Below are positions 1 through 12,663 of a stretch of 64,000 nt of DNA, one piece after another (position 1 is the first letter of the stretch; every line of letters starts with the position of its first letter). A program made the position numbers and the translations under genes. The notes beneath the pieces were generated by a model. That model did not search any database, was not told where the DNA came from, and saw only the letters and a program-made list of their open reading frames with translations. This DNA is from Lamellibrachia satsuma (Eukaryota; Annelida; Polychaeta; Sabellida; Siboglinidae). Location: positions 8,947,516 through 9,011,515 of the forward strand of contig BSQZ01000021.1 of NCBI GenBank assembly GCA_033239005.1, in the 5' to 3' direction.

Positions 1-432
1 TACTATAGCAGCGGGTCTATCCTCATCCTCCTTCGTCACCTCGTCGTTTGTTATCACAACGAGTGAGTCCGACGTCGAAGAAGGAGGAGAAGAGAATAAA
101 TCTCAATGGCTTGGCGACGTTTGTTAGGATCACGGGCATTACCAAGTTCGAATGGTGTCCGGTACTGGAACTTGCGCTTCGTTGCCGAGGTGGCAGCGGT
201 CGAAGTTGAAGGCTCCTGAGACTCCGTCTGTAATGGAAATAATGTTATTGTTTACTTTGATATACACAGACAATATTTCCCAATTAGTCAGTTCTTCAAA
301 CAATCAGACAAAGCAATTTTATTTTCAAAGTATTGCTATGGTGACCATATTATATAATGCCATGATCCATTGCCATTATTTACTAGCAAAAAAATACACT
401 ACTAAGTTTTTTTCATAAACTCATGCTTCAAC

Positions 433-489
<57 letters not shown>

Positions 490-689
490 TATGAAAAATA
501 TACCGGCTATAATAATGCCTATATATGCTATGGTATAGGGCCTAGTCTATAAAAAATACATTATGTCCAGGACCTGGGATTGGGTGATGGGGTAACTCAA
601 CATTACTACTATGGTTTTTGTCAAAGAAAATAACAAATTATAGATACCATACACTAAAATATAAAATAAAACAATGCCAGTGACTCACA
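1..689. other. No gene seen; AT-rich with a TA array
   Basis: I see no supported gene. An open frame at 152-418 has no recognisable motif and runs into low-complexity sequence. A TA array occupies about 435-485. Confidence 0.5.
435..485. repeat. (TA)n microsatellite
   Basis: About 25 uninterrupted TA dinucleotides, one of seven long TA arrays in the window. Confidence 0.95.
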
Positions 690-1131
690 TCAACGGAAGG
701 CTCTGTTGCCATTGCACCTGTTGTTGACGGCGCTTTCAACTCGATTTTTCGGATATTTACTGATCATGGATCGCGCTAGGCTTACGTGGCGGCGTCGACT
801 ACCAGATATCCTCCTTGATTTCACATATTTCCCAGACATTTTACCCAAAAAATGATAAAATAACAAGCAAGCAATAGATAAACAACAATGGCGAAAGTTC
901 AGGAAATTCCCTTTGTGCTGCGAAGTAGCTAGGTTGCGGCAGGCGATTGAATGCTGAATCCATATCACCGTTTGTACCTTTCTACTTCTGGCGTGCTGGG
1001 AGACGGTCGAGCTGTTCTAGCTCTACGAAATCTTCCCATGATTGCCTCCATGCTGCTAGTTATCGTAATGTTATATCTGCTGTCATTGGCTCAGGTGGTC
1101 TAATTTTAGCGTGTGGACCGGTAGAAGTGTG
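690..1131 (-). other. Downstream of accessory gene F; one weak basic frame
   Basis: A minus-strand frame from an ATG near 840 down to 690 is Arg/Lys/Ser-rich. It could be a further exon of the gene above it, but there is no homologous copy in the window to support this. Confidence 0.2.
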
Positions 1132-1677
1132 CTAGACGTTGGTATCAGGACGTACATGTGACGCCGGGCTGACATACGACGACTCTATTCCGTCGGAAGA
1201 GGAGGACGACGCTGTAGGTGGTGACGTCATCGTTGACGTCACCGATACTCGACGGCGTTTTGTATCGAGCACCCGCCGCATATCGTTGTCCGCTAATCGT
1301 TTGCGTGGCGCTGCTTTCGTGCTCTCCTCCCCCTCCTCGTGTTCTCCCACAGCATAGGTATATAGCAGTTGCTCTAAGCCACTACGTATCTATAAAAAGC
1401 AAAAAAACATGTTTAGTCATCACAGCCATCAACTTTACAACGTATTGACTCTCTATGCTATGTTTGACCTTCTCTATGATATCGATTCGCCATTGCAATT
1501 TCCCAAATCGTCTTTTCGTCTGCAGAGACAGCAGTAGCAGCTTCCTCTTTGTCCGTTTCCTGCAAAGATAATTACACAGCTGCTACTTCCAGTTATATAA
1601 GTACCATTACTTACTTCTGTCTGAAGCTGAGACAGGTTCATCACTGGCGTATTTTCGACGTAGTGCTGGGCGGCCAT
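1132..1677 (-). CDS. Spliced Polinton-type accessory gene (copy F)
   Basis: Three exons are visible on the minus strand. Exon 1 is 1677-1615, 21 codons beginning MAAQ and ending LSQLQTE, followed by a GTAAGT donor. Exon 2 is 1559-1469, acidic, after a CTTTGCAG acceptor. Exon 3 is 1389-1132, opening IRSGLEQL, then an acidic stretch and a basic nuclear-localisation-like patch (TKRRR). Exon 1 matches an exon at 36572 and exon 3 matches sequences at 20741 and 37643, so the gene belongs to the Polintons. Exons 1 and 3 are in phase (0/0). Exon 2 ends in phase 1 and hits a stop just inside exon 3. That suggests two isoforms: one skipping exon 2, one short. Function is unknown; it could be an early regulatory gene. 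Confidence 0.55.
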
Positions 1678-1763
1678 GACGCTTCTTGCTTCGGCGAGAG
1701 AGAGAGAGATGTTCGTTGTCAGCGATTTCGGAGCGGTTATTTTGCAGTGGTCTGATAGCGCAG

Positions 1764-1772
1764 CTTATAAAG
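1764..1772 (-). promoter_or_regulatory. TATA-like box for gene F
   Basis: TTTATAAG on the minus strand, about 90 bases before the exon 1 start codon. Copy C has TATAAAG in the corresponding place (36496). Confidence 0.4.
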
Positions 1773-1779
1773 GACTGAT

Positions 1780-2429
1780 GGTGGCGGGGGGCTCTGCTGT
1801 TTGCGAATGAACTCGCGTACGTCCATAATTATTCGTCCAAGCATATTTTGTCCTGTCTGTCCACTATAGGTGTACAAACTCCAGTACCCTTCCTTGCTTT
1901 TTTCGCATTCCTTCAATGGCGATTACTGCGTGTCTAACAGCCGCTTACGTAGTGCTGCTTCGCGAAATGTAATCGCAACTAACGCATACATTACAGAATA
2001 TCTGTTTTTTCCATTCTGCACGTAACTGTACCTTCTCTCGAATGCTCTTGCTGAGGTATTTCGCTTGTAGCCCAGTCCGTGTGTCTAGCGTTTTTCTTCT
2101 GTCTCTACAACCTATTTTGATAACAAAGAAAGCTCACAACACCATATCATCGATTAAACTGTGCCGACCTTGAAATCCGAAAAAGTAACACCAATGAAAT
2201 CATATGTATGACTTCAGATTTATAACGAACACTGTTAATCCATTCTGTCTAGTTGTTCCTCGGTCTTCACCACCACCTTGGTCGAGTGCGTGCTTCAGCT
2301 ACACTGAGAGCGCTGCATTCACCTCTGCTTCAGTTCATGTCTGCTTCTTCAGGTCACTCGCTTAAAAGTTTGGCAACCGATGCAATTTATAAATATTGCA
2401 GTTTTCAAATGTTATCAAATGTCCAAGTC
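1780..2429. other. No gene seen
   Basis: Mixed-composition sequence without motifs or homologous copies that I can recognise. The frame at 2253-2522 has no support. Confidence 0.4.
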
Positions 2430-3115
2430 CTTATAATTGTGATAACAGACGTAAAGACATCGGGTTGGATTGTTGACCTGATTTCAACTGTGTGCCAACG
2501 GCACATATCGACGTCATCATAACGTTGATGACCAGACGTTGTAAAAACGATGTATTCATGTATGTACCTAGTTGGTTGGTCTGTCGACGTGATTGGGACG
2601 TTGTATCGACGTCAATTTTCCACGTCGTTATCCCTTTAGACGTCAATGTGTTTCTGTGTAAAGCCCCTGGTTCCTAAGATATTAGATAAGATTCTGAAAC
2701 GCTGATGACCAGACGTTGCAAACACGTTGGGTTGCTTTGTCGACGTTATTTCAACGTTGTGCCAACGTCACATACATCCACGTCGTTATCACGTCGATGA
2801 TCAGGCGTTGTAAAAACGTTGTATTTATAGATGAAACTAGTTGGTTGGACTGTCGATGTGATTACAACGTTGCATGGATGTACACTTTTAACGTCCTTAT
2901 AACGTTGATAACCAGACGTTGTGAAGACGTTTGGTTTGGTTGTCGACTTGATTTCAACGTTGTGGCGACATCAGATTTCCACATCCTTTTGACGTCGATG
3001 ACCCGACGCCGAGAAAACATTATATTTATGCTGTTCGACGTCGCAACGTATATACAACTAATAATCAACGTCGTACCGACGTTGTGTGCCGACTGGGACA
3101 CCTCTACCTTTGTGC
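2430..3115. repeat. ACGTT-rich degenerate minisatellite
   Basis: Diverged repeats built on blocks such as CCAGACGTTGTAAAAACG, TTTCAACGTTGTG and CACGTCGTTAT. They recur at roughly 80-170 base spacing and are rich in self-complementary ACGT/AACGTT cores. Open frames here are by-products of the repeat. Confidence 0.7.
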
Positions 3116-3223
3116 AGTCTCTTTGAGGCACTCCTAGGATACGCAACTGTACTCCTGAAACAGCATTAGAAACAAGTCTATGCTTAACTAACATGATTAC
3201 ATGTCATTAAAAGAAACTCAATA

Positions 3224-3481
3224 TCAGTCCATCTCAGACAGTTGTGATTTGGGCACACACTGCTGCAGAGGCACCTGTTTTCGCAGACGAACATTGCGAA
3301 TCGCATCCAGCTCATTCGCTAGATGTCTCGCAAAAGTCAATGATGTGCTATCCTGGGTTAGTTGGGTACGTTTGGCTGCCATGTACGAGGTGATGGAACT
3401 CAGTGTTTTCCAAGCATTCTCCATCAATGTCTCTTCCTGTTTTCGCTTTGTAGGTATCTCTGGTAGTGAGGTATCATACAT
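3224..3481 (-). pseudogene. Possible Harbinger partner-protein (MADF type) C-terminus
   Basis: The 85-residue frame resembles the C-terminal tail of MADF/Myb-like proteins that accompany PIF/Harbinger transposases (FARHLANELDAIRN-like). It lies about 500 bases from a Harbinger transposase remnant and divergently to it, the usual arrangement. The MADF fold itself is not visible here, so this is a weak call. Confidence 0.3.
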
Positions 3482-3972
3482 ATCTGGTGTTGATGCCGAT
3501 GTTGATGCAGTGGTTGGTGGTGGTGTAGATGATGTCGAAGCAGAGGCTGACGGTGATGTTTTGCCACTCCAATGAAAACATGAACATGTATATAGAAAAA
3601 TGATATTGCGGATATGTAGCAGTTGTCATTAAACCAACGTAGAGCTACAAGCTATAAGAAAGTGACTGTGTTGCACACAACAAGTAGGGATGATTGTAGT
3701 TGTTCGTTTCAAGGTAACACTTACTGCCAGAGGACGACAAACTTCATTCTCTTCAACTCAATTGTCGAGGTAATCCAGCACAGCCACAGTCTTCTCTTGG
3801 GTGTTCGCTACCAGTATGAACTAGTGGTTCTGATGACGTATGGGGAGGAAAATCGGTGATGTTGATGGTGATGTTGATCGTGCCAGCGGGACTGACTCGT
3901 TGGCACGGGTATCCTGAAAAACAGTAATTCTGTTATTGCATGTGGTAATAGTAAATAACATTTCTTTCACAG

Positions 3973-4679
3973 GTGCCTTCTACTGAAGAAGAATGGCTAG
4001 CCTTCTATAACAAATGGTAGTTCCCGAACTGCATTAGGACGATGGACGGAAAGCATGTCGCTATTCATGCAATACCTCACAGTGGTTTAGTGTACCACAA
4101 TTACAAGCAATTATATAGCATTGTGCTGTTAACTGTGGTTAATGCCAATTACAAATTTATTCTTGTTGATGTTGGCTCAAATGGCCGTGCTTGTGATGCT
4201 GGTGTATATGCTAAGTCTGAATTCCTCCTCCGTAATCTCTCCCAGGTAGAGTGAATGATGTTCCATTCGTAATCATAGGCGATGAGGCATTTCCACTTAA
4301 ACCTTCCTTAATGAAGCCGTACCCTGCCAAAGTCCTTACTGATTATGAACGGATATACAATTACCGACTTAGCCGTGCATGCAGAGTGTCAGAGAATGCA
4401 TTTGACATTCTTGCTAACCGATTCCGTGTATTGGATAAGTACATTCATTTGTCACCTCAGAAGTGCACTGTTGTCACAAATGCATGCATTGTTTTGCATA
4501 ATTTCCTTTTATCTAAGAAGGATGTGTCATACACTCCATCTGAGCATGAAGTTCCACAACAACGTTGCCAAACTCTTGTCCACCAGGGGGGCAAGGGAGC
4601 AGCACGTGACATTCGCGATGAACTGTGCGACTATTTTAACACAGGTTATGTTCACTGGCAGTGGGACATTCTCATTTAG
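3973..4679 (+). pseudogene. PIF/Harbinger transposase remnant (HARBI1-like)
   Basis: After an intron-like acceptor (TTTCTTTCACAG), the exon reads EEEWLAFYNKW and then meets an in-frame TAG before FPNC. It continues with DGKHV, the first DDE aspartate region, and NYKQLYSIVLLTVV. A frame change near 4245 leads into VIIGDEAFPLKPSLMKPYP, the third conserved block of DDE_Tnp_4 nucleases, and the C-terminal VVTNACIVLHNFLL. All this is typical of Harbinger DNA transposases. One nonsense codon and at least one frameshift make it non-functional. Confidence 0.8.
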
Positions 4680-5372
4680 GTAGACAAGGTTCATGTGGAC
4701 AGTTTCTACTGCAATTATAACTGGTGCAAACCGTAGTTAAATATCAGTAAAATCTGAGACCATTTGTTATATCATTGGTTCATTTCACATGAAATACACA
4801 ATACGAGGACACAACACATTTGTTATATCATTGGTTCATTTCACGTGAAATACACAATACGAGGACACAACACATTTGTTATATCATTGGTTCATTTCAC
4901 ATGAAATACACAATACAAGGACACAACACATTTGTTATATCATTGGTTCATTTCACATGAAATACACAATACGAGGACACAACACATTTGTTATATCATT
5001 GGTTCATTTCACATGAAATACACAATACGAGGACACAACAAGCAGCAGAAACATTAATTTAAATGTTGGTGCTAACAATGTTGATACAGTAAACAGTTGT
5101 GAACCAGCTGATTACTATATCAACCAAAGTGATTATTAAGAAAGTGATTATATTTAATGGATAAAACAATAAGCATCATTTGCAGATTAACACTGTTGAA
5201 AACATGTTACCACGATAGTTATTTTATTAACATATTATGTGAAATAATTAGAAACTCATAAGATGGATCTCGTGCTGTGAAAATGTTTACTTAATATGAG
5301 TCACTGACTCCTTTGTACCAACGTTTTACTTTAAATAGTGTGCTTTATTCCATTAATAAATTTACCTTTTTT
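4680..5372. other. AT-rich; 56-bp tandem array inside
   Basis: No gene. It holds the 56-bp array at 4761-5040 and then plain AT-rich sequence up to the 2.2-kb duplication. Confidence 0.5.
4761..5040. repeat. Tandem repeat, 56 bp x 5
   Basis: Five near-identical head-to-tail 56-base units start at 4761, 4817, 4873, 4929 and 4985, each beginning CATTTGTTATATCATTGG. Only one or two bases differ between units. Confidence 0.95.
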
Positions 5373-6644
5373 GTGTGTATCTGTATATATATGATTGTAT
5401 TTGGTGTATATGGATAAAAAATAAAATTAATGTTCATTATTGCATATTATTTAAATATAACAGTAATGACACATTAGAGTCCTGAGTATAGTAAGCCTTT
5501 AGCAAGTTTGAAACTGATGCCCTCGTAGAAACATGAGTGCTGCACATCGAGTGCTGCATAGAACGGCCAGATGCTGGTATACACGGCATCTGTCCCTGCC
5601 CAGCTCTTCGATCATGCTTCTGTTTTTCTTCTTTCTCTCGTGTAGCAGGTTGTGAGGTTGCGACATCATTGTGTATTAAATTAATCATCAAATAATAAAT
5701 TGATTACATAACATGGTTTTATTGACATATAATTGTAACGTGACTCGTGTTAAAGCAAAAGGAAAACACAAAAACCTACTCTGATACATGTAGAATTTCT
5801 CCTCAAACTCAAAGTATAAATGAAAGAAAACAATACCCTTGAATGGATCAAATATAAATAGGGTTTCAAAAACACAATTACTTGATTGAAATGTTACCAA
5901 CAACATACACATATATTACATAATCAGCGTGTCTCACATTACCGTCACTTGCATTACATGACATCAGCTCATTTACAAGCTGATCAGGCACACTTTAGCT
6001 TGAGGGATATGGATTTTTCTGTACTATGTTGTGAAGACAAGATAAGGGGAAAATGAAACAAAATTAGTTACAAAACATTCACCAACCCTTTCATGTTACA
6101 CATATCGTACTGCAAACTTAAACATAGGTTTAAGTGTAGAAATATGACCTGCCACAGCAAAGCGAGTACTACTACGTCGCAAAACTGTGAAATTATGCAT
6201 CACTTGTTGATATATCTTCAGTAGTGTTTTTATTTATTGCTAAAATGTAATCAAACTTTTAAAAGTAACTTTGAGAAACAAGGTTATTTGACCCACATTG
6301 TCTCTAGGGTCTTAATATGTTGGTTAGTAAATTAATGTTTTTTAGTGTGGGATTATTTGTTGGGAAAAATCCAATGGAAATTGAAAGAGACTATAAGGTA
6401 TGCATTTCTGCAAAAATCATGATATTAATTGGACAGTTCAGAATTTTTTTCACGTTTTTGCTAAAACGGCATAAACCATTAGGACGCAGGATTTGTGCCC
6501 ACACCACTGGCACCAGTATGTCGCATCATGACAAGTAGGTGACAGGGGCCTGCATGTCGACTGTCAGTGACAGTGTAGTCTGAAAAGGGGCTATGTCAGA
6601 TCAATGCGATAAGATGGTAGATAAATGGATATGATCATAAATAT

Positions 6645-7454
6645 TTACGTTGTATAAGTATTGACAAACCGTTGAAAGCCGGGCGATAATACAAGTAGTC
6701 TTCCCTTAAGTAATTTCCATTGATACTCACCGCTCAAAACCTTGTTTGTTCTATTTTCCATCTCCGCAGTGATGGCACGCAGTGCTGTCTGGCGATGCTC
6801 CTTGTGGTAGCTTTCGCTACCTGTGTTCCATAAACAATCGTGCTCATGGAACAATTCGACCAGGAGAAATACCTGGTCATCCGTCAGCCGAACATCTTGC
6901 CTATTGCCGGCAGCTGCACTCGATTCATCCGCCGGCGTACGCCGCCAACGCTGATATCAGAAAATGTCATATCCGTGCAAACACCCTGGAGAACGACTAA
7001 CAAAAAATGCTTCCGATTATAGTAAGCATCTCAGTTGACAACATGTGGCCTCCAGATGGGAATGTGAGTCACATCAAGAAAACCAATTGCATTTGGAAAT
7101 CTGTGTTGCCCACTTAAGTCTTTGAATTTGAAATTTCATGCATTTCCTGTAGAGTTGACCACTTAATCGTGGAAGGCTGAAAACACTTGTCGCCTGCCCT
7201 TTATGAAAGTGAATTCTGTAACATCAAAGGTTTGTGTTATATCCAGTTTGGTTGCTTTGGATCCTAGAAACTTTAGAAACATTGGTATTTTCTTGCCAGC
7301 ACTTAGGCCATCCTGCCACCGATATGAGGGGATCACTGACATGAACAGAAAGAGTGTTCAGTAAATAGCTAAATACTGACCGTGGGACTCTTACACATCT
7401 ACGAAAGTTGAAGTCTGAGTGCGCTGGAAGAACGTCTTCATAGAATTGCTCCAT
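6645..7454 (-). pseudogene. Harbinger transposase N-half joined to MADF segment (copy 1)
   Basis: Reading leftward from 7454: an N-terminal Harbinger segment (FYEDVLPAH.., then FRRCVRVPRSVFSYLL), a first catalytic block (FPNAIGFLDVTHIPI, about 7110-7060), YYNRKHF, and a DDMTFSDISVGG block near 6960. The sequence then passes directly into a MADF-like domain (DDQVFLLVEW..., LWNTGSESYHKEHRQTALRAI) at about 6890-6740. The C-terminal half of the transposase is missing, so an internal deletion brought the two Harbinger genes together. Stops and frame changes are present. Confidence 0.65.
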
Positions 7455-8859
7455 TTTAGGTTGATGATCGCGACCACTAAAAAGAAATACAGATATGGTA
7501 TCAGTTTAATGTTGAATTTAAGGGGTAACACTGGTCGGGATGTGTATCTGTATATATATGATTTTATTTTGTGTATATGGATAAAAAATAAAATTAATAT
7601 TCATTATTGCATCTCATTTAAATATAACAGTAATGACACATAGAGTACTGAGTATAGTAAGCCTTTAGCAAGTTTGAAACTGATGTCCTCATAGAAACAT
7701 GAGTGCTGCACATCGAGTGCTGCATAGAACGGCCAGATGCTGGTATACACGGCATCTGTCCCTGCCCAGCTCTTCGAACATACTTCTGTCTTTCTTCTTC
7801 CTCTCGTGTAGCAGGTTGTGAGGTTGCGACATCATCTTCTGTGAAGAGGAACGTATTGGCATTGTGTATTAAATTAAATCATCAAATAATAAATTGATTA
7901 CATAACACGGTTTTATTGACATATAATTGTAACGTGACTCGTGTTAAAGCAAAAGGAAAACACAAAAACCTACTCTGATACATGTCAAATTTCTCCTCAA
8001 ACTCAAAGTATAAATGAAAGAAAACAATACCCTTGAATGGATCAAATATAAAAAGGGTTTCAAAAGCACAATTACTTGATTGAAATGTTACCAACAACAT
8101 ACACATATATTACATAATCAGCGTGTCTCACATTACCGTCACTTGCATTACATGACATCAGCTCATTTACAAGCTGAACAGGCACACTTTAGCTTGAGGG
8201 ATATGGATTTTTCTGTACTATGTTGTGAAGACAAGATAAGGGGAAAATGAAACAAAATTAGTTACAAAACATTCACCAACCCTTTCATGTTACACATATC
8301 GTACTGCAAACTTAAACATAGGTTTAAGTGTAGAAATATGACCTGCCACAGCAAAGCGAGTACTACTACGTCGCAAAACTGTGAAATTATGTATCACTTG
8401 TTGATATATCTTCAGTAGTGTTTTTATTTATTGCTAAAATGTAATCAAACTTTTAAAAGTAACTTTGAGAAACAAGGTTATTTGACCCACATTGTCTCTA
8501 GGGTCTTAATATGTTGGTTAGTAAATTAATGTTTTTTAGTGTGGGATTATTTGTTGAGAAAAAATCAAATGGAAATTGAAAGAGACTGTAAGGTATCCAT
8601 TTCTGCAAAAATCATGAAATTAATTGGACAGGTTTTTGCTAAAACGGCATAAACCATTAGGACGCAGGATTTGTGCCCACACCACTGGCACCAGTATGTC
8701 ACATCATGACAAGTAGGTGACAGGGGCCTGCATGTCGACTGTCAGTGACAGTGTAGTCTGAAAAGGGGCTATGTCAGATCAATGCAATAAGATGGTAGAT
8801 AAATGGATGTGATCATAAATATTTACGTTTTATAAGTATTGACAAACCGTTGAAAGCCG

Positions 8860-9650
8860 GGCGATAATACAAGTAGTTTTCCCTTAAGTAATTTCCATCG
8901 ATTCTCACCGCTCAAAACCTTGTTTGTTCTATTTTCCATCTCCGCAGAGATGGCACGCAGTGCTGTCTGGCGATGCTCCTTGCGGTAGCTTTCGCTACCT
9001 ATGTTCCATAAACAATCGTGCTCATGGAACCATTCGACCAGGAGAAATACCTGGTCATCCGTCAGCCGAACATCTTGCCTATTGCCGGCAGCTGCACTTG
9101 ATTCATCCGCCGGCGTACGCCACCAAAACTGATATCAGAAAATGTCATATCATCCGTGCAAACACCCTGGAGAACGACTAACAAAAAATGCTTCCGATTA
9201 TAGTAAGCATCTCAGTTGACAACATGTGGCCTCCAGATGGGAATGTGAGTCACATCAAGAAAACCAATTGCATTTGGAAATCTATGTTGCCCACTTAAGT
9301 CTTTGAATTTGAAATTTCATGCATTTCCTGTAGAGTTGACCACTTAATCGTGGAAGGCTGAAAACACTTGTCGCCTGCCCTTTATGAAAGTGAATTCTGT
9401 AACATCAAAGGTTTGTGCTATATCCAGTTTGGTTGCTTTGGATCCTAGAAACTTTAGAAACATTGCTATTTTCTTGCCAGCACTTACGGCAGTTCTGCCA
9501 CCAATATGAGGGGATCACTGACATGAACAGAAAGAGTGTCCAGTAAATAGCTAAATACTGATCGTGGGACTCTTACACATCTACGAAAGTTGAAGTCTGA
9601 GTGCGCTGGAAGAACGTCTTCATAGAATTTCTCCATTTTAGGTTGATGAT
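8860..9650 (-). pseudogene. Harbinger transposase N-half joined to MADF segment (copy 2)
   Basis: This is the second tandem copy of the same arrangement, with the same deletion junction. That shows the deletion came before the 2.2-kb duplication. It differs from copy 1 by scattered substitutions and an indel near 9150. Confidence 0.65.
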
Positions 9651-9719
9651 CGCGACCACTAAAAAGAAATACAGATATGGTATCAGTTTAATGTTGAATT
9701 TAAGGGGTAACACTGGTCG

Positions 9720-10301
9720 GGATTTGGTTTTACAAGTTATTAGTTACTTCATTTTCTTCAACCCCAGCTAAGAACATGGGCTGGAATTAGTACCTTGTAA
9801 ATAATCAAGCACATTAGACCGTACATTTACGAGAAAATCATTGAAACTATTAAGAATATTTCTCTTGTTTCTATTTAACCTACCATTAGTAGTAAAATAA
9901 TGAGGGTAACTTAAGTGCTGCTGTAATTTTATTATAATTGAATAAAAACATTCTATTTACCCTTTGTATTGTTTTTTTCTTTGACCAATCATTTATTGTA
10001 GTACTCTTTTTCACAATATCTAAGAATAGAGGTTAATTTATTTTTGTAACTTATATTTACATTCAGATTCTTTTTGTTCTGTTAAAAAAAATGTACAGAT
10101 TATTTTTCTTTTTACAAACAAACCTCTGGTAAGCCAGGGTTTGTTCTTAAACATGGGTTTATTATTACATATTTTCTTAATTGGACAGTTCTTTTCATAC
10201 AGTCGAGTGAATATATCGATGAAGTGTTCTTAACTGTTGTTATCTACACAAGCTCCTGGTGTTCTAAATATAACATAACATATAACGATACTATTTTTTT
10301 A
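9720..10301. other. No gene seen; AT-rich
   Basis: Strongly AT-rich sequence with homopolymer runs. Its right part may be the 5' flank or body of the LINE fragment that follows. Confidence 0.4.
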
Positions 10302-10634
10302 TTACTTATACTCAATTCGACTAATACATTCCAGTATATCATCAGTTACCACAGACATAGTCTGTAATACCTTGAATTCAATTGATATATCAACATAAAT
10401 AGCCACTCCACCACCTTTCTTGTATTTTCTATTTGTGTGAATCAGTTCATACCCATTCAACAATATATCAGAACAATCTTCTGAATCTAACCACGTTTCG
10501 AATATAGGAATAATAGCAAATTGGATTTTTAGTTTATTTACAAGATCTCGATTTTGAAAAAAAATTAGACTTGAAGCTCCGAGCGTTGAAATGAATGAAG
10601 GACAAGCCATTCTGAATTGTTTTACTCTTAACAA
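10302..10634 (-). pseudogene. LINE endonuclease fragment
   Basis: The fragment contains IPIFETWLDS, GYELIHTNR and KKGGGVAIYVD, blocks of the N-terminal half of the APE-type endonuclease of Jockey/CR1/L2-like non-LTR retrotransposons. The LINE at 54.3-57.6 kb begins close to where this fragment ends (IYVDNKY), so both may come from related families. It is cut on both sides. Confidence 0.7.
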
Positions 10635-10639
10635 ATTGT

Positions 10640-10770
10640 TCTACTGTGTAATGGTCACAGCGTATAGAAATACTGTTAAAGAAAGTGTTGTTAGGGTCAA
10701 TGTTATTTTCAAAATCACAACAGTTGAATTTAGAAATGTTAAACGATTTAAAGTTGAAGATTGAACATTG

Positions 10771-10852
<82 letters not shown>

Positions 10853-10935
10853 ATAGATTTGCATTAACATTCAGGTCAGTAAATTAAAATTCATCATTGC
10901 TGATACTACTATATATAAAACATTGATACATACTT

Positions 10936-10994
<59 letters not shown>

Positions 10995-11100
10995 AGAATC
11001 TTTAGCTTTAGCCGAAAGTTGATTTTTTTATTTGCAGTCTTCTTGTATAGTGAATTTTGGCATAGGGAACATTTTAGTGCACCACTAGCCATGGCTGTTT
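10640..11100. repeat. Two (TA)n arrays
   Basis: Long TA arrays at about 10776-10849 and 10940-10991, separated by about 90 bases of unique AT-rich sequence. Short YI-repeat frames here are artefacts. Confidence 0.9.
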
Positions 11101-11119
11101 AATAAATAACGCATATACT

Positions 11120-11884
11120 TAAACTAACATTGTCTTCCGTGTCCACGAAGAGATGCGTTTGGCTGATCATAGCCTCTGACCAGCCAAGTTTAAACAGATC
11201 ATCCGCGTTGTCCAGAGTAAATTTCTTCTCCCGGCCGTTCTCATCCACCACAGTGAATTCGGCCGTCTCTGGTGAAGGCTCGTTTCACTCTGCTGTCTTT
11301 CTTCACCTCACGCAAAATGTTGCTACAGAGATAAGTCAGGTCGACGTAGATGATTATCTTCGGTCCAATGGCATTTTCTTTGCCCTCATGATGTTCGATT
11401 TAACCTCTCGTCGCACCAATTTGCACACGATGCCCTTGGCTCGTCCCGGCATCCGACGGCTTGTGCTTATGTCGTTAGATGCGACATCTACACCGATCTT
11501 CTCGCACATATCGATGACCATCCGGGAAGTATCATCGGTTCTCCCTTGAGCTGGTTCGGGGAAGCCTATGATCTCAATGCAATCTCTTCCGACTGTATTG
11601 TTCAAGGGCATGTTGTGCACAGCTTCTTTTACAGTCTGCAAGTATGTTTGTAGCTCGCTGGGTTTTTGCTTCCTCCTTGATTTTGTCGACTGGCTTTGGT
11701 TGGGAGTCCCATTGGTTGGCTCCCATTGTTGCAGAGTACCTTCTCCACTGCCGCTTCTACAGCCTCGTCAGCGTCATTGTCAACACTTCCAACACTGTGG
11801 TCCATGATGTCGTTGTTTCTGTCACCACCTAGATGTCGCGCCTTCACGCCTGCATACACACGGGCAACCAAGCGTGGTATGGCA
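11120..11884 (-). pseudogene. LINE ORF1-like protein, disrupted
   Basis: Reading leftward: an acidic N-terminal part (SVDNDADEAVEAAVEKVL), then DCIEIIGFPEP, ISTSRRMPGRAKG and IVCKLVRREVKSNIM. These resemble the RRM-like region of LINE ORF1 proteins (pattern IEI.G.P..., S.R.P, VKFV.R). The frame changes near 11640 and 11360. A final block (TVVDENGREKKFTLDNADDL) reads in another frame down to about 11110. The family is uncertain. Confidence 0.5.
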
Positions 11885-11889
11885 GTTTA

Positions 11890-12660
11890 ATGTTGCCAAT
11901 GTCCAGTTACTGATGTCAACCACAGTCCACTTGTAATGTTTATTGCTTATTCGCCAAATGGCGTAGTAATCAGTAATTTCTAGTTTTATTCGGAGATTCG
12001 GAACCTATCCGCAATCTATCCGCTAGGACGATATACAAAGAAACGCTAGCATGCCATTGTCGTTGATGCCGCCTAACTTAACTAAGAAATTCGGGACATC
12101 TCGCCACCAAAAGTAAATATTTTAATGAATACGCTAACAGCTACAAATTCGAACGAATAAACACAATGAATGGAGTAACATGGAAACAATACTACGCCCA
12201 AGTGTGCATGTCTCCCTTACGTGTAAGTCAAATGCGATTTCCGACCCAGATAAAGAACAACCGTTACGCACGAAAATATGATAATCATTCTCGGTTTGCG
12301 CATCCGTTCTTTCGCAAAGTTAGCCATGTTTTGGCGAAATAATAAATGTGTGTAATACTACTACAAGTAATAACTGCTCCCAGCCAGGGAGCAGTCGCTA
12401 ACCGCCGTGCCACAGAGAGCATACATAAATGCGCCATTCCACACCAATACTCTATACTCCTCCCTTCCAAATGTTGCGCTACTCCACATCTACAGTACAT
12501 CTAAAAATAAAAATAAACGCACCATTTGCCCTTCAGCCCGGGCAAACAATGTGTGAGCTACACCTAACTACAATAAGTATTGAAAATACAAATAAACAAT
12601 AACTACAACAACCAAGTGATATGCGCAAACATAAAATAGAAAAGCCCGGGCTGGGGATAA
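11890..12660. other. No gene seen
   Basis: Moderately AT-rich sequence with no recognisable motif; the short frames look random. Confidence 0.4.
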
Positions 12661-12663
12661 TGA

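Larger units (their letters stand above)
5373..9719. repeat. 2.2-kb tandem duplication of a Harbinger derivative
   Basis: The blocks about 5373-7528 and 7541-9719 are direct copies at roughly 97% identity with a few small indels. Both begin TGTGTATCTGTATATATATG and end GGGGTAACACTGGTCGGGAT. Each contains the same rearranged Harbinger sequence on the minus strand. Confidence 0.9.

Noticed and set aside
10685..10990. Open frames rich in YIYIYI near 10.7-11.0 kb
   Set aside because: Translations of TA microsatellites; no start context, motif or homologue.
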